DNA of 57,256 nucleotides. It comes from Tritrichomonas foetus. Lineage: Eukaryota; Parabasalia; Tritrichomonadida; Tritrichomonadidae. How positions within the stretch are numbered: position 1 is the first letter of the stretch; each line of letters opens with the position of its first letter. The position numbers were made by a program, and so were the translations under genes. The stretch is from NCBI GenBank assembly GCA_001839685.1, contig MLAK01000832.1, forward strand, positions 1 to 57,256, read 5' to 3'. Positions 19,206 through 30,000 of this stretch are shown here, piece after piece. Below the pieces are notes generated by a model. It worked only from the letters and a program-made list of their open reading frames with translations. It did no database searches and had not been told where the DNA came from.

Positions 19206-20069
19206 CTACGCATTAATCAACGGTTTTCTCTCATTAAGCCTGATTGGTACATTACTTTTGAAGTGTGCTGCTTCTTGGAAAACAATTCTCCCAAGATTGA
19301 TATGCGCTTCTGCAGCTGTCGGACGAAGGCTTTCACTATTGGAAGTCATGCTGTCAATCAATTCAGTGATGCGATTCGGATCAACTGAATTGGATTTTTG
19401 TGTTCTTGCCCAAATAAATTTGAGAGCAACACCAAGTGCGTAAACGTCTGCCGGGAAAGAAAATCCATTATCACCATGAAATTCAGGTGGATTATAAAAA
19501 TCACTGTTTGAATAATTATTTTCTGTAGAATTTGATTTGGATGATCCAATTTGATGATTTGGTGAAGTGAGATGATCATCATTTGTTGATGGATAAATCC
19601 GATCATTCTGATTTGTAAGGATTCGAGCGTTTTCAAAATCGCATAAAATGGCATCTCCATTATAATCGATTAAGAAATTCTCGAGTTTTATATCTCCATG
19701 CAATATCAACTTATTATGTAAAAAATGGATGGCCTCCGTACAACCCATCATTATCCGTAAACCTACAGGTAGTCCAATTGTCTCGCCAACACTCGTCCTC
19801 TCCAATAATGTGTAAAGATCGCATTTTAACACTTCGCATACAAGAACGAAGTATTTCATGTATTTGAAAACCTCAACTGGTTTTAGAATTCGTCTGAAAT
19901 TGATTTTGGAGAGAAAAAATGTTTCATTGGAATTTTGACTAAATTTTAAAACATATCTTTTTCCANCTTTCAAGGCAAGGGTCATAAATTTTCTGCGTTC
20001 TCGGGAAACTATCTTCTGTATGGTATATCCCCTAATGGAGAGTGGTTGAAAACTCACCTTGCGTTGCAT
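19206..20069 (-). CDS. Divergent protein kinase-like protein (HGD and DFE variants)
   Basis: The ATG at 20069 gives 287 residues; a longer frame would need a TTG at 20120. The fold is a protein kinase, but several motifs are altered. There is no Gly-rich loop (region 14-35). The Lys in RYVLKF (K42) is kept. The catalytic loop reads HGDIKLEN (124-131), with Gly for the usual Arg but the catalytic Asp126, Lys128 and Asn131 retained. The DFG motif reads DFE (144-146), keeping the Mg2+-binding Asp. APE is replaced by PPE. Between DFE and PPE lies a long Ser/Asn-rich insert. HxD without Arg means activation-loop phosphorylation is probably not required. It could be a weakly active kinase or a pseudokinase. 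An undetermined base at 19966 makes residue 35 unknown. Confidence 0.82.
   Translation of the reverse strand: MQRKVSFQPLSIRGYTIQKIVSRERRKFMTLALKXGKRYVLKFSQNSNETFFLSKINFRRILKPVEVFKYMKYFVLVCEVLKCDLYTLLERTSVGETIGLPVGLRIMMGCTEAIHFLHNKLILHGDIKLENFLIDYNGDAILCDFENARILTNQNDRIYPSTNDDHLTSPNHQIGSSKSNSTENNYSNSDFYNPPEFHGDNGFSFPADVYALGVALKFIWARTQKSNSVDPNRITELIDSMTSNSESLRPTAAEAHINLGRIVFQEAAHFKSNVPIRLNERKPLINA
19966..19966. other. Undetermined base (N) inside the kinase-like gene
   Basis: A single N affects the second codon position of residue 35 of the kinase-like protein. The reading frame continues across it, so the base is ambiguous rather than a sized gap. Confidence 0.95.
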
Positions 20070-20875
20070 GATCAATCGAGAAAAATTATGAATATTTATC
20101 CATATTATTTTCACAGTCAAAAATTCAACTTTTTCTGATAATATTACAGCAACACCATTGAATGATAATTAGAAACCGATTCAATAATAATTTCAGAAAA
20201 TATAATTTTCTTCAGAAAATGATATTGAAATAAATTAAATTTCGAACTTTAGTTAATTCCTTTCCCTCTTATTGATCTTTATATTCATGATTAGAAATAT
20301 ATCTCGATTTTTCTATTTTTTTCCCCTTTTTGAATTAGTGAGAAAATAAAATCTTTTCAAAAATATTTTTCAAAGAAAACTATTCCATGGTTATCCGACG
20401 ATAAAAAAAAGTCGAATTTATAAAAACATAAATATCCTGATTATTAAGATAAAATATCATTTAAAATTCTGTTTTCCTAATTAGTCTAATAAATAATCAT
20501 TAAATAAATTCTTACTAACTCTATTAACTTCTAATTTATTGATATATATTCTTGTGTAAATTTTGAATTTTGTAGATGTCCTATTCACATTCAAAAAATT
20601 AAAGGAATTGAATAAATTCTTATTTACTCGAAAATGTGAGTGAATCAATTTTTCCGAAGTTGTCGATAATATTGTCTTGAAATAATATCCATACATGTAA
20701 AAACTATTAATAATTTAGATATTCGATTTTTGCATTTTTTGATATCAACAAAGTCAAATTGTGCAATTTTATTTTCATCTGATATTTGGTGAACTGTAAC
20801 ATGAAATATCATAATACAGTCAATAACAATGAATGATAGAATCTAAAAAGCCAATCAATTGAATAGATTATTTTT
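20070..20875. other. Intergenic region, nothing recognised
   Basis: The 806 bases lie between two minus-strand genes, upstream of the kinase-like gene and downstream of the glycosidase gene. They are AT-rich with only short open frames (for example a 71-codon minus-strand frame at 20481-20696) that show no domain. Confidence 0.5.
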
Positions 20876-21892
20876 TTATTCTAATATAGAATATGCTTCC
20901 TGAAGGCACTCCATTGCACATGCATGAGCACTACTATCTTTTCGAAGGAATGGGCCATACCAATGAACACCAAAAGATTGTGTTTCACTATCATAATCTT
21001 TTTCCAAAATCAAATCAGCATTTTTAATGATAAAATCACGATAAATATGCTTTCCTGTGATTCTGTATAGTGTTCCTAAATGCCTAATATAAGGACCTTT
21101 GAATGCCACTCCATCGCCACTTTCTGCTTCATTATGATCAGATAAAGCACCATCCTTGATCAAGTTTATCATTGATGATTGAGCTATTTTCTCAGCACGA
21201 TCAAGATATTTCTTATCATCAAATATTTTGTATGCTTCTATAAGAGGACCAATAGCCATTCCTTGATTATAGGTGTATGTTGTACCAGTTCCTCCACATT
21301 CATCATTTAATCCATCACGGACCATTTCTTGACTTTCATCATACATTTCTGATTCAAACCACCAATTTATTGATTTTTTGAACCATTTTCCATAAAATTC
21401 ATCTCCTGTTGCTTCATATAATCGTGCACCTAGTAAATTAAAGAGGCCATTTGATATTGCTGAGATATATGTAGCTCCTCTCTTCCAGAGGAGTCCACCA
21501 CATTTGCCATCTTCTTGCCATCCACTGGTCATTTGATTAAAAATCGATTTTGACATATTCAAATACTTTTTATCACCTGTAATTAAGAAGGTTTCATACC
21601 ATGCATGTCCCCACCATCCATTATCATCATAAAATTCATTTATAAAGTCTCCTTCATAATCATTTTTAGCAGCTTCAAAAGGTTCACTCAGAACTGGAAC
21701 AGCTGATCTATCTCCTGTTAAAGCTTCATAACGAACAACTTGAGTGATTACATTTGCAGACATCCACCAACCGCATGGCCATAATTTATCAACCTTCATG
21801 TTCATCGTAGAATTAAACCCGAGATGAATCCATTCTGAATACTTATTGTTTGATTGTATTATGACGGAAAGAGAAAGAAGAAGATTAAGCAT
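20876..21892 (-). CDS. Secreted glycoside hydrolase, GH76-type (alpha-1,6-mannanase-like)
   Basis: The ATG at 21892 gives 338 residues and places a signal peptide (MLNLLLSLSVIIQS) at the very N-terminus; the upstream TTG frame would bury it. The rest is an (alpha/alpha)6-barrel-type enzyme rich in W and Y. The adjacent aspartates D89-D90 in YDDNGWWGHAW match the catalytic DD motif of GH76 endo-alpha-1,6-mannanases. Other conserved-looking parts are GGLLWKRG and TYTYNQG, which line the cleft in that family, and SGDGVAFKGPYIRHL. Expected reaction: hydrolysis of alpha-1,6-linked mannan, for example fungal or bacterial surface mannan, after secretion. GH76 occurs mainly in bacteria and fungi, so acquisition by lateral transfer is plausible. 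Family call strong, substrate inferred. Confidence 0.88.
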   Translation of the reverse strand: MLNLLLSLSVIIQSNNKYSEWIHLGFNSTMNMKVDKLWPCGWWMSANVITQVVRYEALTGDRSAVPVLSEPFEAAKNDYEGDFINEFYDDNGWWGHAWYETFLITGDKKYLNMSKSIFNQMTSGWQEDGKCGGLLWKRGATYISAISNGLFNLLGARLYEATGDEFYGKWFKKSINWWFESEMYDESQEMVRDGLNDECGGTGTTYTYNQGMAIGPLIEAYKIFDDKKYLDRAEKIAQSSMINLIKDGALSDHNEAESGDGVAFKGPYIRHLGTLYRITGKHIYRDFIIKNADLILEKDYDSETQSFGVHWYGPFLRKDSSAHACAMECLQEAYSILE

Positions 21893-22477
21893 TACTGTGA
21901 TGTGAAAACGGAAATGATGAGTCAATGATTTGACAATTGACAGCTGTTTAGTCAATTTGCCAATAATTCTTCATGTTATTTTAACATGAGCTGTCATTCC
22001 TTTTAGAGTTTAAGGCAATTGTAGATAGGCTTTATAAGTATTACATATGCTCATACTCGTAAAAAAATCGAAAAATCAGAGATATACACAATAATCAATG
22101 AATACAATTCTAGATATGAATTTTTTGCATAATTTCAAATTGAGATAAATCAACAATGAAAACTTATCTCGAAATTCAGAATTAATTGATAAAATATTGG
22201 ATAGATGTTTTTTTTATTTCTTAAATGTTGTCTAGTATTTTATTATTGCATCTAAAAATAGCAATACCACTATGGCAAATTAAGCCAATTACAAGAAATA
22301 AATGTTAACCAAAACCAATATTTTTCAAAGACCACTTACTTATCTTTTCAGAATTTTCAATAACCCTATTTTATTTTTATCAGAATTTTCTATTTGACCA
22401 GTATTTCAAAGGAAATTGACCTGGTTAGTTTAAACAATAACAAATTCCTCGGAAATATTTTTTATTTTGTGCACACA
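21893..22477. other. Divergent promoter region
   Basis: This 585-bp spacer separates the divergently transcribed glycosidase and four-TM genes. Apart from the initiator-like motifs next to the glycosidase, nothing specific was recognised. Confidence 0.5.
21896..21905 (-). promoter_or_regulatory. Initiator-like elements (two TCACA) of the glycosidase gene
   Basis: On the minus strand the sequence just before the ATG at 21892 reads TCACATCACAGTA-ATG. Two overlapping-range copies of TCACA fit TCA(+1)Y(T/A), at 21905-21901 and 21900-21896, and support the ATG chosen here. Confidence 0.45.
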
Positions 22478-23119
22478 ATGGTTTTGCTTGTGTCTAAAAT
22501 ATTTCTTCTTGTGTACACCTTAATTGCACTTGCTGCTTTAGCAGGATCATGTATTGCTACATATTTTCTTTTGGATGCAGATTTCCAAAAATATTTTAAT
22601 GCATCATTCAGTACATATTTAATGGCACTTGATTTGTGTATTGTCCTATCAATAATTGTTACATTTTTGATGGTTTTTGACATCAATTTCAATTCTTCGA
22701 GATCGATGATTTATGCCACACTTCTCCTCACTGTTTTGACAACAGCTGCATCTCTTTATTCTGGAATAATTCTTAGGCATAGTTTTAATAGTTGTATTGA
22801 AATGTTTGATAATGAATCGTATTTTGATATTCAATTTATTCAAAAAATTTGCCAGGAGTATGCCTACAATAGCACAGAATGTCTTAATAAACGTACAGAA
22901 TTTGTTTTCAAAAGGACAACTGAATCAGGAATTATCGTTCTCGCCACATCAATCGTTTTTCTATTTGTTCAAACAGGCCTCACTTCACAGACGTTCCGCA
23001 GAAAGAAAGAGATTGAGAAAGAGCAAGCAAATACTCTCGAGCTTGCAAATGTTGATGAAAATCCAAATGTCGGTCTTGAAGAAAATCTGATTGGAGGTGA
23101 AAGAATCGATGAACAATAA
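22478..23119 (+). CDS. Four-TM tetraspanin-like membrane protein
   Basis: The ATG at 22478 gives 213 residues; an upstream TTG-initiated frame adds 28 residues but is not a eukaryotic start. Hydrophobic helices are visible at residues ~1-33, ~49-73, ~77-98 and ~151-171. The stretch between the third and fourth (~99-150) forms a large loop with three Cys (SC, IC, EC) and an N-glycosylation-type NST. The last ~40 residues are charged and cytosolic (FRRKKEIEKEQ). Topology fits a tetraspanin, but the CCG motif is absent, so membership is tentative. It is collinear with and 0.9 kb upstream of the Piezo gene, with a similar four-TM gene on the far side. Role unknown. Confidence 0.65.
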   Translation: MVLLVSKIFLLVYTLIALAALAGSCIATYFLLDADFQKYFNASFSTYLMALDLCIVLSIIVTFLMVFDINFNSSRSMIYATLLLTVLTTAASLYSGIILRHSFNSCIEMFDNESYFDIQFIQKICQEYAYNSTECLNKRTEFVFKRTTESGIIVLATSIVFLFVQTGLTSQTFRRKKEIEKEQANTLELANVDENPNVGLEENLIGGERIDEQ

Positions 23120-24027
23120 TTTGACGATTCAAATATTAGTAATTATAATACATTCATATGAATGCATTAAACAGTGTTCTTTTAGTGTAATATATCATCT
23201 TTTTTCTTTTCTTTTTCTTTTCGATCATTGAATAATGATGGGAAACATTCATGATTTTATTAAATTCATTCTTTAAACATTCATTCATCATTTTTTGTCT
23301 TGTGGAAGTTTGATATGTAAAAATGCGTTTTCATCATGTTTTGTGTTTCTTATTTTATGTTTTTAGTTTTATATTTCTTATTTTATGTTTTTAGTTTTAT
23401 ATTTCTTGTTTTGTGTTTCTTGTTTTATGTTTATTGATTTATATTGCTTGTTTTATGTTTGTTGTTTCATGTTTCTTATTTTATGTTTTTTATTTTATAT
23501 TTCTTTTCACATGCGTGATATGAGAATATATCCGAGTCGTTTTGACAATTCAGAGGATTGTTCATGATTTAATGTTTGGAGAAAACACTGTTGATGAGAA
23601 ATTAGACATACTGTTTCTAGATATGATTTCTTTCATCTTATAAGCTATGGGATAATCATAAGTGAGTTGATTAGGAAACGGTGAGAACTGGAATTTTTGA
23701 TTGAACTTTTTGAATGCGCATGACCGATTAATCATCAGAAAATTAGGTAAATACCAAACTGTTTCGTTCATTTTGTAACTCAATAAAACTGTAAGGAAAC
23801 TATCCAACAAGCGTTTAAAGCCGCATTGGCATATTAAGATATAATCAAATGAAGTCTTGATTTCGTCGGGTGTGAAAAAATGTACTCAAAAATTTTTTGC
23901 GTATCATTGAAAATTTCAAATAGACTATTCATGATTTTACAATGTTCCATCAATTTTCTTAACTATCAGAATGATTTCTGAATATTCACATAACTTTTTG
24001 AGGTAAAATCGAATAAAACTCGGAAGA
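23120..24027. other. Intergenic region with T-rich repeats upstream of Piezo
   Basis: The 908 bases contain the 3' end of the four-TM gene, a degenerate T-rich repeat block (23339-23507) and a 20-base stretch at 23808-23827 that is 19/20 identical to the Piezo coding sequence at 24162-24181. No gene is seen. Confidence 0.6.
23339..23507. repeat. Degenerate T-rich tandem repeat, period ~28 (14 x 2)
   Basis: Six imperfect copies of a ~28-base unit built from two related halves such as ttttatatttctta and ttttatgtttttag. Copies differ at several positions, so the array is older than the 20-bp array at 3925-4323. Confidence 0.7.
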
Positions 24028-27000
24028 ATGAGTTCTTCTCGCGAAGGCTCAGTCCTTGAGTCTGAGAAAACTGACAGACCTTCGATTTTAATATCAAAAG
24101 AAACACCTCATAAAATGGTTGATCTCGATTGTCCTCAAGAGGAATTTGAAACAAACGGTAACAAGCATTTAAAGCCGCATTTCTTGGCAATTCTCATCGA
24201 TCCCCTCATTCCAATACTTTTAATTTTGTCATCGATCTCATGCATGTCAGTCATGGGGATGATATTTATTATTATTTTATATATTCATGTTCTAATTTGT
24301 AACAAAATGAAAAAATCATTCAATCTTCTGATAATTTGTCTTTTGATCAACTTAATGTTTCATATTGTTGCTTTTGTTTTTTCCATAATTGCAATGACTC
24401 GAGAAATGGAGGAAGAAGCCTATAAAATTTTAGGATTCGATTTTAACAATGTTATTATATCTTCCCCTATTTTAACGCTTGTTACATCTCTTATTGCAAT
24501 CATATGTCAAATAGGTGCAATGGTTTTGATTAAATATACACGTTTAGAAGAGTTTATGGCGCTTAGGTCAAAAATATTTACATCTGTTGTTTTTCAGTTC
24601 ATTATCGACTTTTTATGGGAATTTAGTAATGCTTTTAATAATTCTTCAAATTTATCTTATTTATCACTTCCACTTTTACTTTATTTAATTTCTTCAGTTA
24701 TATCAACATCACTTACTGGTGTAAATCATATACCTCATTATGTTGTTTGGGGTGTCATGATTTATTCTTTATTTTATGCACTTTATGAAGTTTTCATGCT
24801 TTCTTACATTGGTGGAAAATTCAATTTTTACTCTTCAATTAGATATAACTATATTGGCCCAACTAACTCAATTGCTGGAAATTATATTTTTGCTGTCGTA
24901 TTTTCATACCTCTCTGTTCAAAATCTATCAGCTCCAGGGCATTTATTAAGTGAAATGAAACAAATTCCAGCTGCAATAATTCGAATTTCCAATTATCTTC
25001 TTTATTTAGCATTTTTATTGAATTTCTTATTTGGTTTATTTTATCCTAATTATTTATCAATTTTATGGATAATTATTACTTTATGTGCATCTTTTGTCAG
25101 AATTAAAGCGTTAAAACGTTTTTTCTTTCCATTATTATCAATTGTCTTTACAATTTCATTTGTAGCAATTGTATTAACAACTTTTGAAATGTTTGACCGA
25201 CCAATTAATGATGGCACTGATTATTATATCGAATTTTTGAAATTATTTGGCTTTTTCAGATACTCTGGTGATTTTACTTTTAGCCTTTGCGGATTTTTAC
25301 TAATTGTCTTCTATGGAATATTGGGTAGAATTACAAACTCAAACTCAAAAGAAAAAAGAAAGAAGAAAGAAAAAACAAAAACTCATCAAAATATTAAACG
25401 AATAGGAATTTATATTTATTTATTTTTCCATTATTTATCAGTAATGGTGATCATAGTGATTGGAATAACAGGCTCGTTTTATGAAAATCGATTTGCTTTT
25501 ATTGTTTTCGGTTGCTTTTTACTCATTATTGTTTTATGCGCCTTATTTAATCGAACTATCTTCATTTCATTAAAAGTACTCCTCATCATTATGATTTTAA
25601 GTGCAACATATTTCAAAATTACTGTTACTAATAATTGCATAAATAACGAATGTCTTTCTTTCGGTCATTTTGGCACCTTTCAAGAAATGATTCAAACAGG
25701 ATTAGTTGCACCTGCTGATATGAGTTTACCCGAATATTTCTGGCCTTATATTGTTGTATATGTTTTATGCACATTTCTGAATTTTGATGAAAAAGCCCTA
25801 TCATCTAATATTCCATCAAATGTAAATTCAATTTTATATTTTATCATTGGTGTTCTTCAATTCATTCATTTGTTTTTATATGATACTGATATATTCTCCC
25901 TTTTCTTTATACTATTTGGAATTTTGACTTTAGCTGCTTTATATTTACAGAAAAATCAATTTGTGAGAGCAGTCTCCAGTATTTCATCTATAGTTATCAC
26001 CATATTATTAACAGTTTACTATTTAAGTCACTTTGATGGACCAAGAAATTTAATTACAACATATATACCACCAAATGTGATTAATATTTCCAAGAAAAAA
26101 TTACCAAGTATTGAAATTGCAATACTAGCTGCAATTTTGTTTTTAACAACAATATCATTTTTTTCAAAACCAGGAGAATCCAGAACGGGAATGTTTTTTG
26201 AACGAATTTTCATTGAAATTCGTGTAATGTTCAATTATATGGATTTCTATTTATGTTGGGTTTTTATTTTTGTTTTTTCAATCGTGAATGATAACCCAAG
26301 TTTAATAAAATTCATACTAATGTTGTTTTTTGGATTTGGTGAATTAGCTAATCCACTTTTCCAGAAAATTAGAGCTCCATTCATGATTTTCAATATTTTG
26401 TATTTACTTGCCCAATTAATATGTGATATTTTTGATTTTGATAATCCAAAGAATTCATATTTTGACATTTTGAGATATGTCGGATTATACTTTTCACCTA
26501 TTGGAAAACCCTCAATAAGAGAAAGAAATATGTCTATTATTTGGCAATTGGCTTGTATTTTATTGGGTGTTATTTGCTCTAAACCTTTTGTAAAGCAACA
26601 AAAAGATCCAAATTTCGAAAAACTCATTTCTACCAAACTCTATCGAGCTTTAGTTGCTTTGCTACACTATTTTTCACCAGTGATTGTTTTAGCTTCCCTA
26701 TGTGTATCAACGATGTATAATCAATCAATGTTTGGCTGGTTTACGTTTATTATTACAGTTTTATTGACATACAAAACAAAAATCCTGGAAAAAAAGAAAC
26801 AATTAATTACTGGATTATTTAATTTCTTGTTTGTTGTTTATTATTTATTATATTTAGGATACCCCTCTGCAATTACAAACACCAATTTTAATATATTTAA
26901 TTATATTGATGATGATAAAAGAGAAACTCTAAGTGAGTGGATGAGATGGTTTGGTGTGTATGATATAAAAACGAGTTCATTGGTTGCAAATTGCATCTCT

Positions 27001-30000
27001 GCTTTTGTACTAACCTTATATTTACACTTTAACAAATTCGAAGTAAATTATCGAAAATATTACTTCAAACTTCCCTCATTTTTGAAACATTCTGTCCAAT
27101 TATTTGTGACATATAACTTTGAAATAATCATGACTCTTATTTTAATAATTGTTACGAATATCAGAACATTGGATGGCGTTCTTTATTTCTTCTTAACTGG
27201 TGTGCTACTTACATTAAATATTCTATTCGATTTTGATAAAAATAGAACATTAACACTTTGCTCAGCATCAACTTTCATGATTATCTCTTGTAGACTTTTA
27301 AGCAGAATGCCAATTTTTACTGATTCTGGTATTGGAAAATATATTAAAGATGCATTTGATTTGCCATTTAATGGAGATGCAAAATTTCGAGATTTATGGA
27401 CATCTATTTACGTAATGGAAAAGATATGTTTGCATATAATGAAATCTGATTTATTCAAAGAATTTGAAAAACAAAAAAATTATCATCATGCATTCCGTTT
27501 TATCCGATCAAGACAATTAAGAATTATTTACCAACTTGATCAACAAATTATTGCTAAAATGGATTTGGTAGAAAAACAAAAGATGCGAAGTTTAAACGAA
27601 AATAATTTTGATGACCTTCTTTATAATCTTGAAAAAGATTCACCTATTATGCCAAAAGAATGTTTTTCTGAAACATCAAGCACAACTCAATTTTCAGACG
27701 AAAAAAAAAAGAGTAAGTTTCAGAAATTCTTATTGAAATGGGTGAAATGGTTCATCAAAAGATCAATATTATTCATTGCTGCTAGTTTTAATCCAAATTG
27801 CGAATCTGGAATTAATGCTCTCACGATGGATTCTATCATTCAAGTTATGAAGCGTCATTTACAAGGATATGAAAAAGAACAGCATCATGTTTTTACAGAA
27901 GAAGATTATGAATTTTATAAATCACTTCCACCTAGTTTTCCTTTACATTTTCAATCAATTACTGATGCAATTGGATCTAAAATGTTCCGTAATAAAGACA
28001 GCATGGATTTATTAATGCGATATTTAGCTATGCTTATTCGACGAATTCCATTCACACTTTTATTATTAACCATATTGGTTTATGTGTTTACCAAACCTTA
28101 TGTATTTAGTCTCATCATTCTTTTATTATTCATTATTCTATTTTGTTCGATAAATACACCTTGTAAGTGTATAAAATATCGAATATTTTTACCAGATGTT
28201 TTAATAATTCTATTTTTACGTAATATTTCTACCATGACAATATTAGAGCCTTATATTTTAAGTACTGTTTCTTCTATAGATGTTCAAAGAATGCAACTTT
28301 CACCTCTGAAAATGTGCGGAGTTGATTCTACTGATTCTTCAAGTGTAGTTGAAGTTTTCTTACTTATTTTCACGATATTTTACACTGTTGAACAATTAAG
28401 TTGGTGCGATGTTTATCCACCTAAATATTATTTAAATAAATTTATGAAATCAGTAGAAAATTTCCCATATTGTTGCAATTATGATGGTAAATTATTTGGT
28501 GATGATCCAGTGGCAACGCTTGCATTAAATGCAGAATCATTGCCTCTAAAATCACAAATTGCTTTTGCAGAAAGTAATCGTGGTTTAATCATCACATCGC
28601 ATTCATTTGTTTCTACTTTAATAGACATGATTTGCTTTGTTCTTTTAGCGATTTTATGGACAACTTGGACTTCAGGTGATGAAAACAATTTATTAAGTTC
28701 AGCAGCATCATTTTCATTCCAAATTGATTTTCTTTTTATTTTTGTTTTAATTTGTCATGTTGTCTTTATGCTTGCATACATTTACATGCATCTCGCCAAG
28801 AATCTTCTGTCAATGTTTATATTGAATGTTATTTGGTTATTATATACTTATTGCATGTCATTTTTCTATATTCCTAGTGTGAATCGAAATTATAATAAGG
28901 GGTCTCTGTATTTATATGTTTTCCTGCGAATTCTTTCGGCATTGATTACATGTCATCGGGTATCAAGAGGCAAAAAAGTGGTTGAATATCAATTTCCATC
29001 ATTTCGAAAAGAATGGCGGAGAATTATTTTTGCTAATAACTTTATTTTAATTTGTCCTTTCATTTTTGAAATTGAATGCGTATTGAACTGGATGTCGCAT
29101 GATACTTATGTTGGAATACTTGATTTTATGATGATTCGTGATGTTAGTATGAGATTAGAAATTTTAATTTCAAGTCAAATGGATCCACATGCAGATGATC
29201 CCCCCGAAAAAGAGAGAAATTGGATAATAGGTGGTGGTATATTGCTCATTTTTCTTGCTTTGTTATTTGGTCCTTTGTTTTTCATGACAAGTGGTTCAGG
29301 TGCAACTTTACCTAATCCACCACTTTCTGCAACTTTGCAGGTTGGAATTGCTCCATTCCCACCATTCTATCAAAGTTCTGCAGAAATTTTCCCTATCTCA
29401 AAAGGACAAATGCAAGATATCAGTAATGCTAAACTTTCTGCACTTAGAGTTTTAATTCTTAACTCGAATGAAGATTCTACAATTTTATCTTTTCCTCGTA
29501 TTCCGACGAGTTTTTGGCTTCCTGATCTAAACTCACTTGAACTACAAAATGTCATTGATACCATTGGAAGAAGTGAATTGTATCCGTATTATAACTTTAT
29601 TTTACAATTTAACAGACAAACCACGACTTCGAATAATCAAGAAGTCAATTTGTATTATAAATATCAAGCTCTAACAGATGAAGAAAAGAATACTTTCTCA
29701 AGAATTATTCAAAGAAACATTAGAGGATCATTTTTGCATTTAGATTTGCCTTTAGCTGTTTTAGTACCAACTACTGATACAGTAGTTGAAGCAAGTTCTG
29801 ATTTTGACAGAAATGTTAGCTTTACACTTTCTTCAAGTACCAGTGAATTCATTGAAATGATACCACAGAACACGACAGATCCGAAAGTTGGCTTTTTAGC
29901 TTCCAACGATCTCAGAATTTTGCTTTGGTCACAACCAGTTTCATCAGATAATATTCTTGGTTCATTTATTGATGATAATGGTGGAATTGCAGGTATTTAT

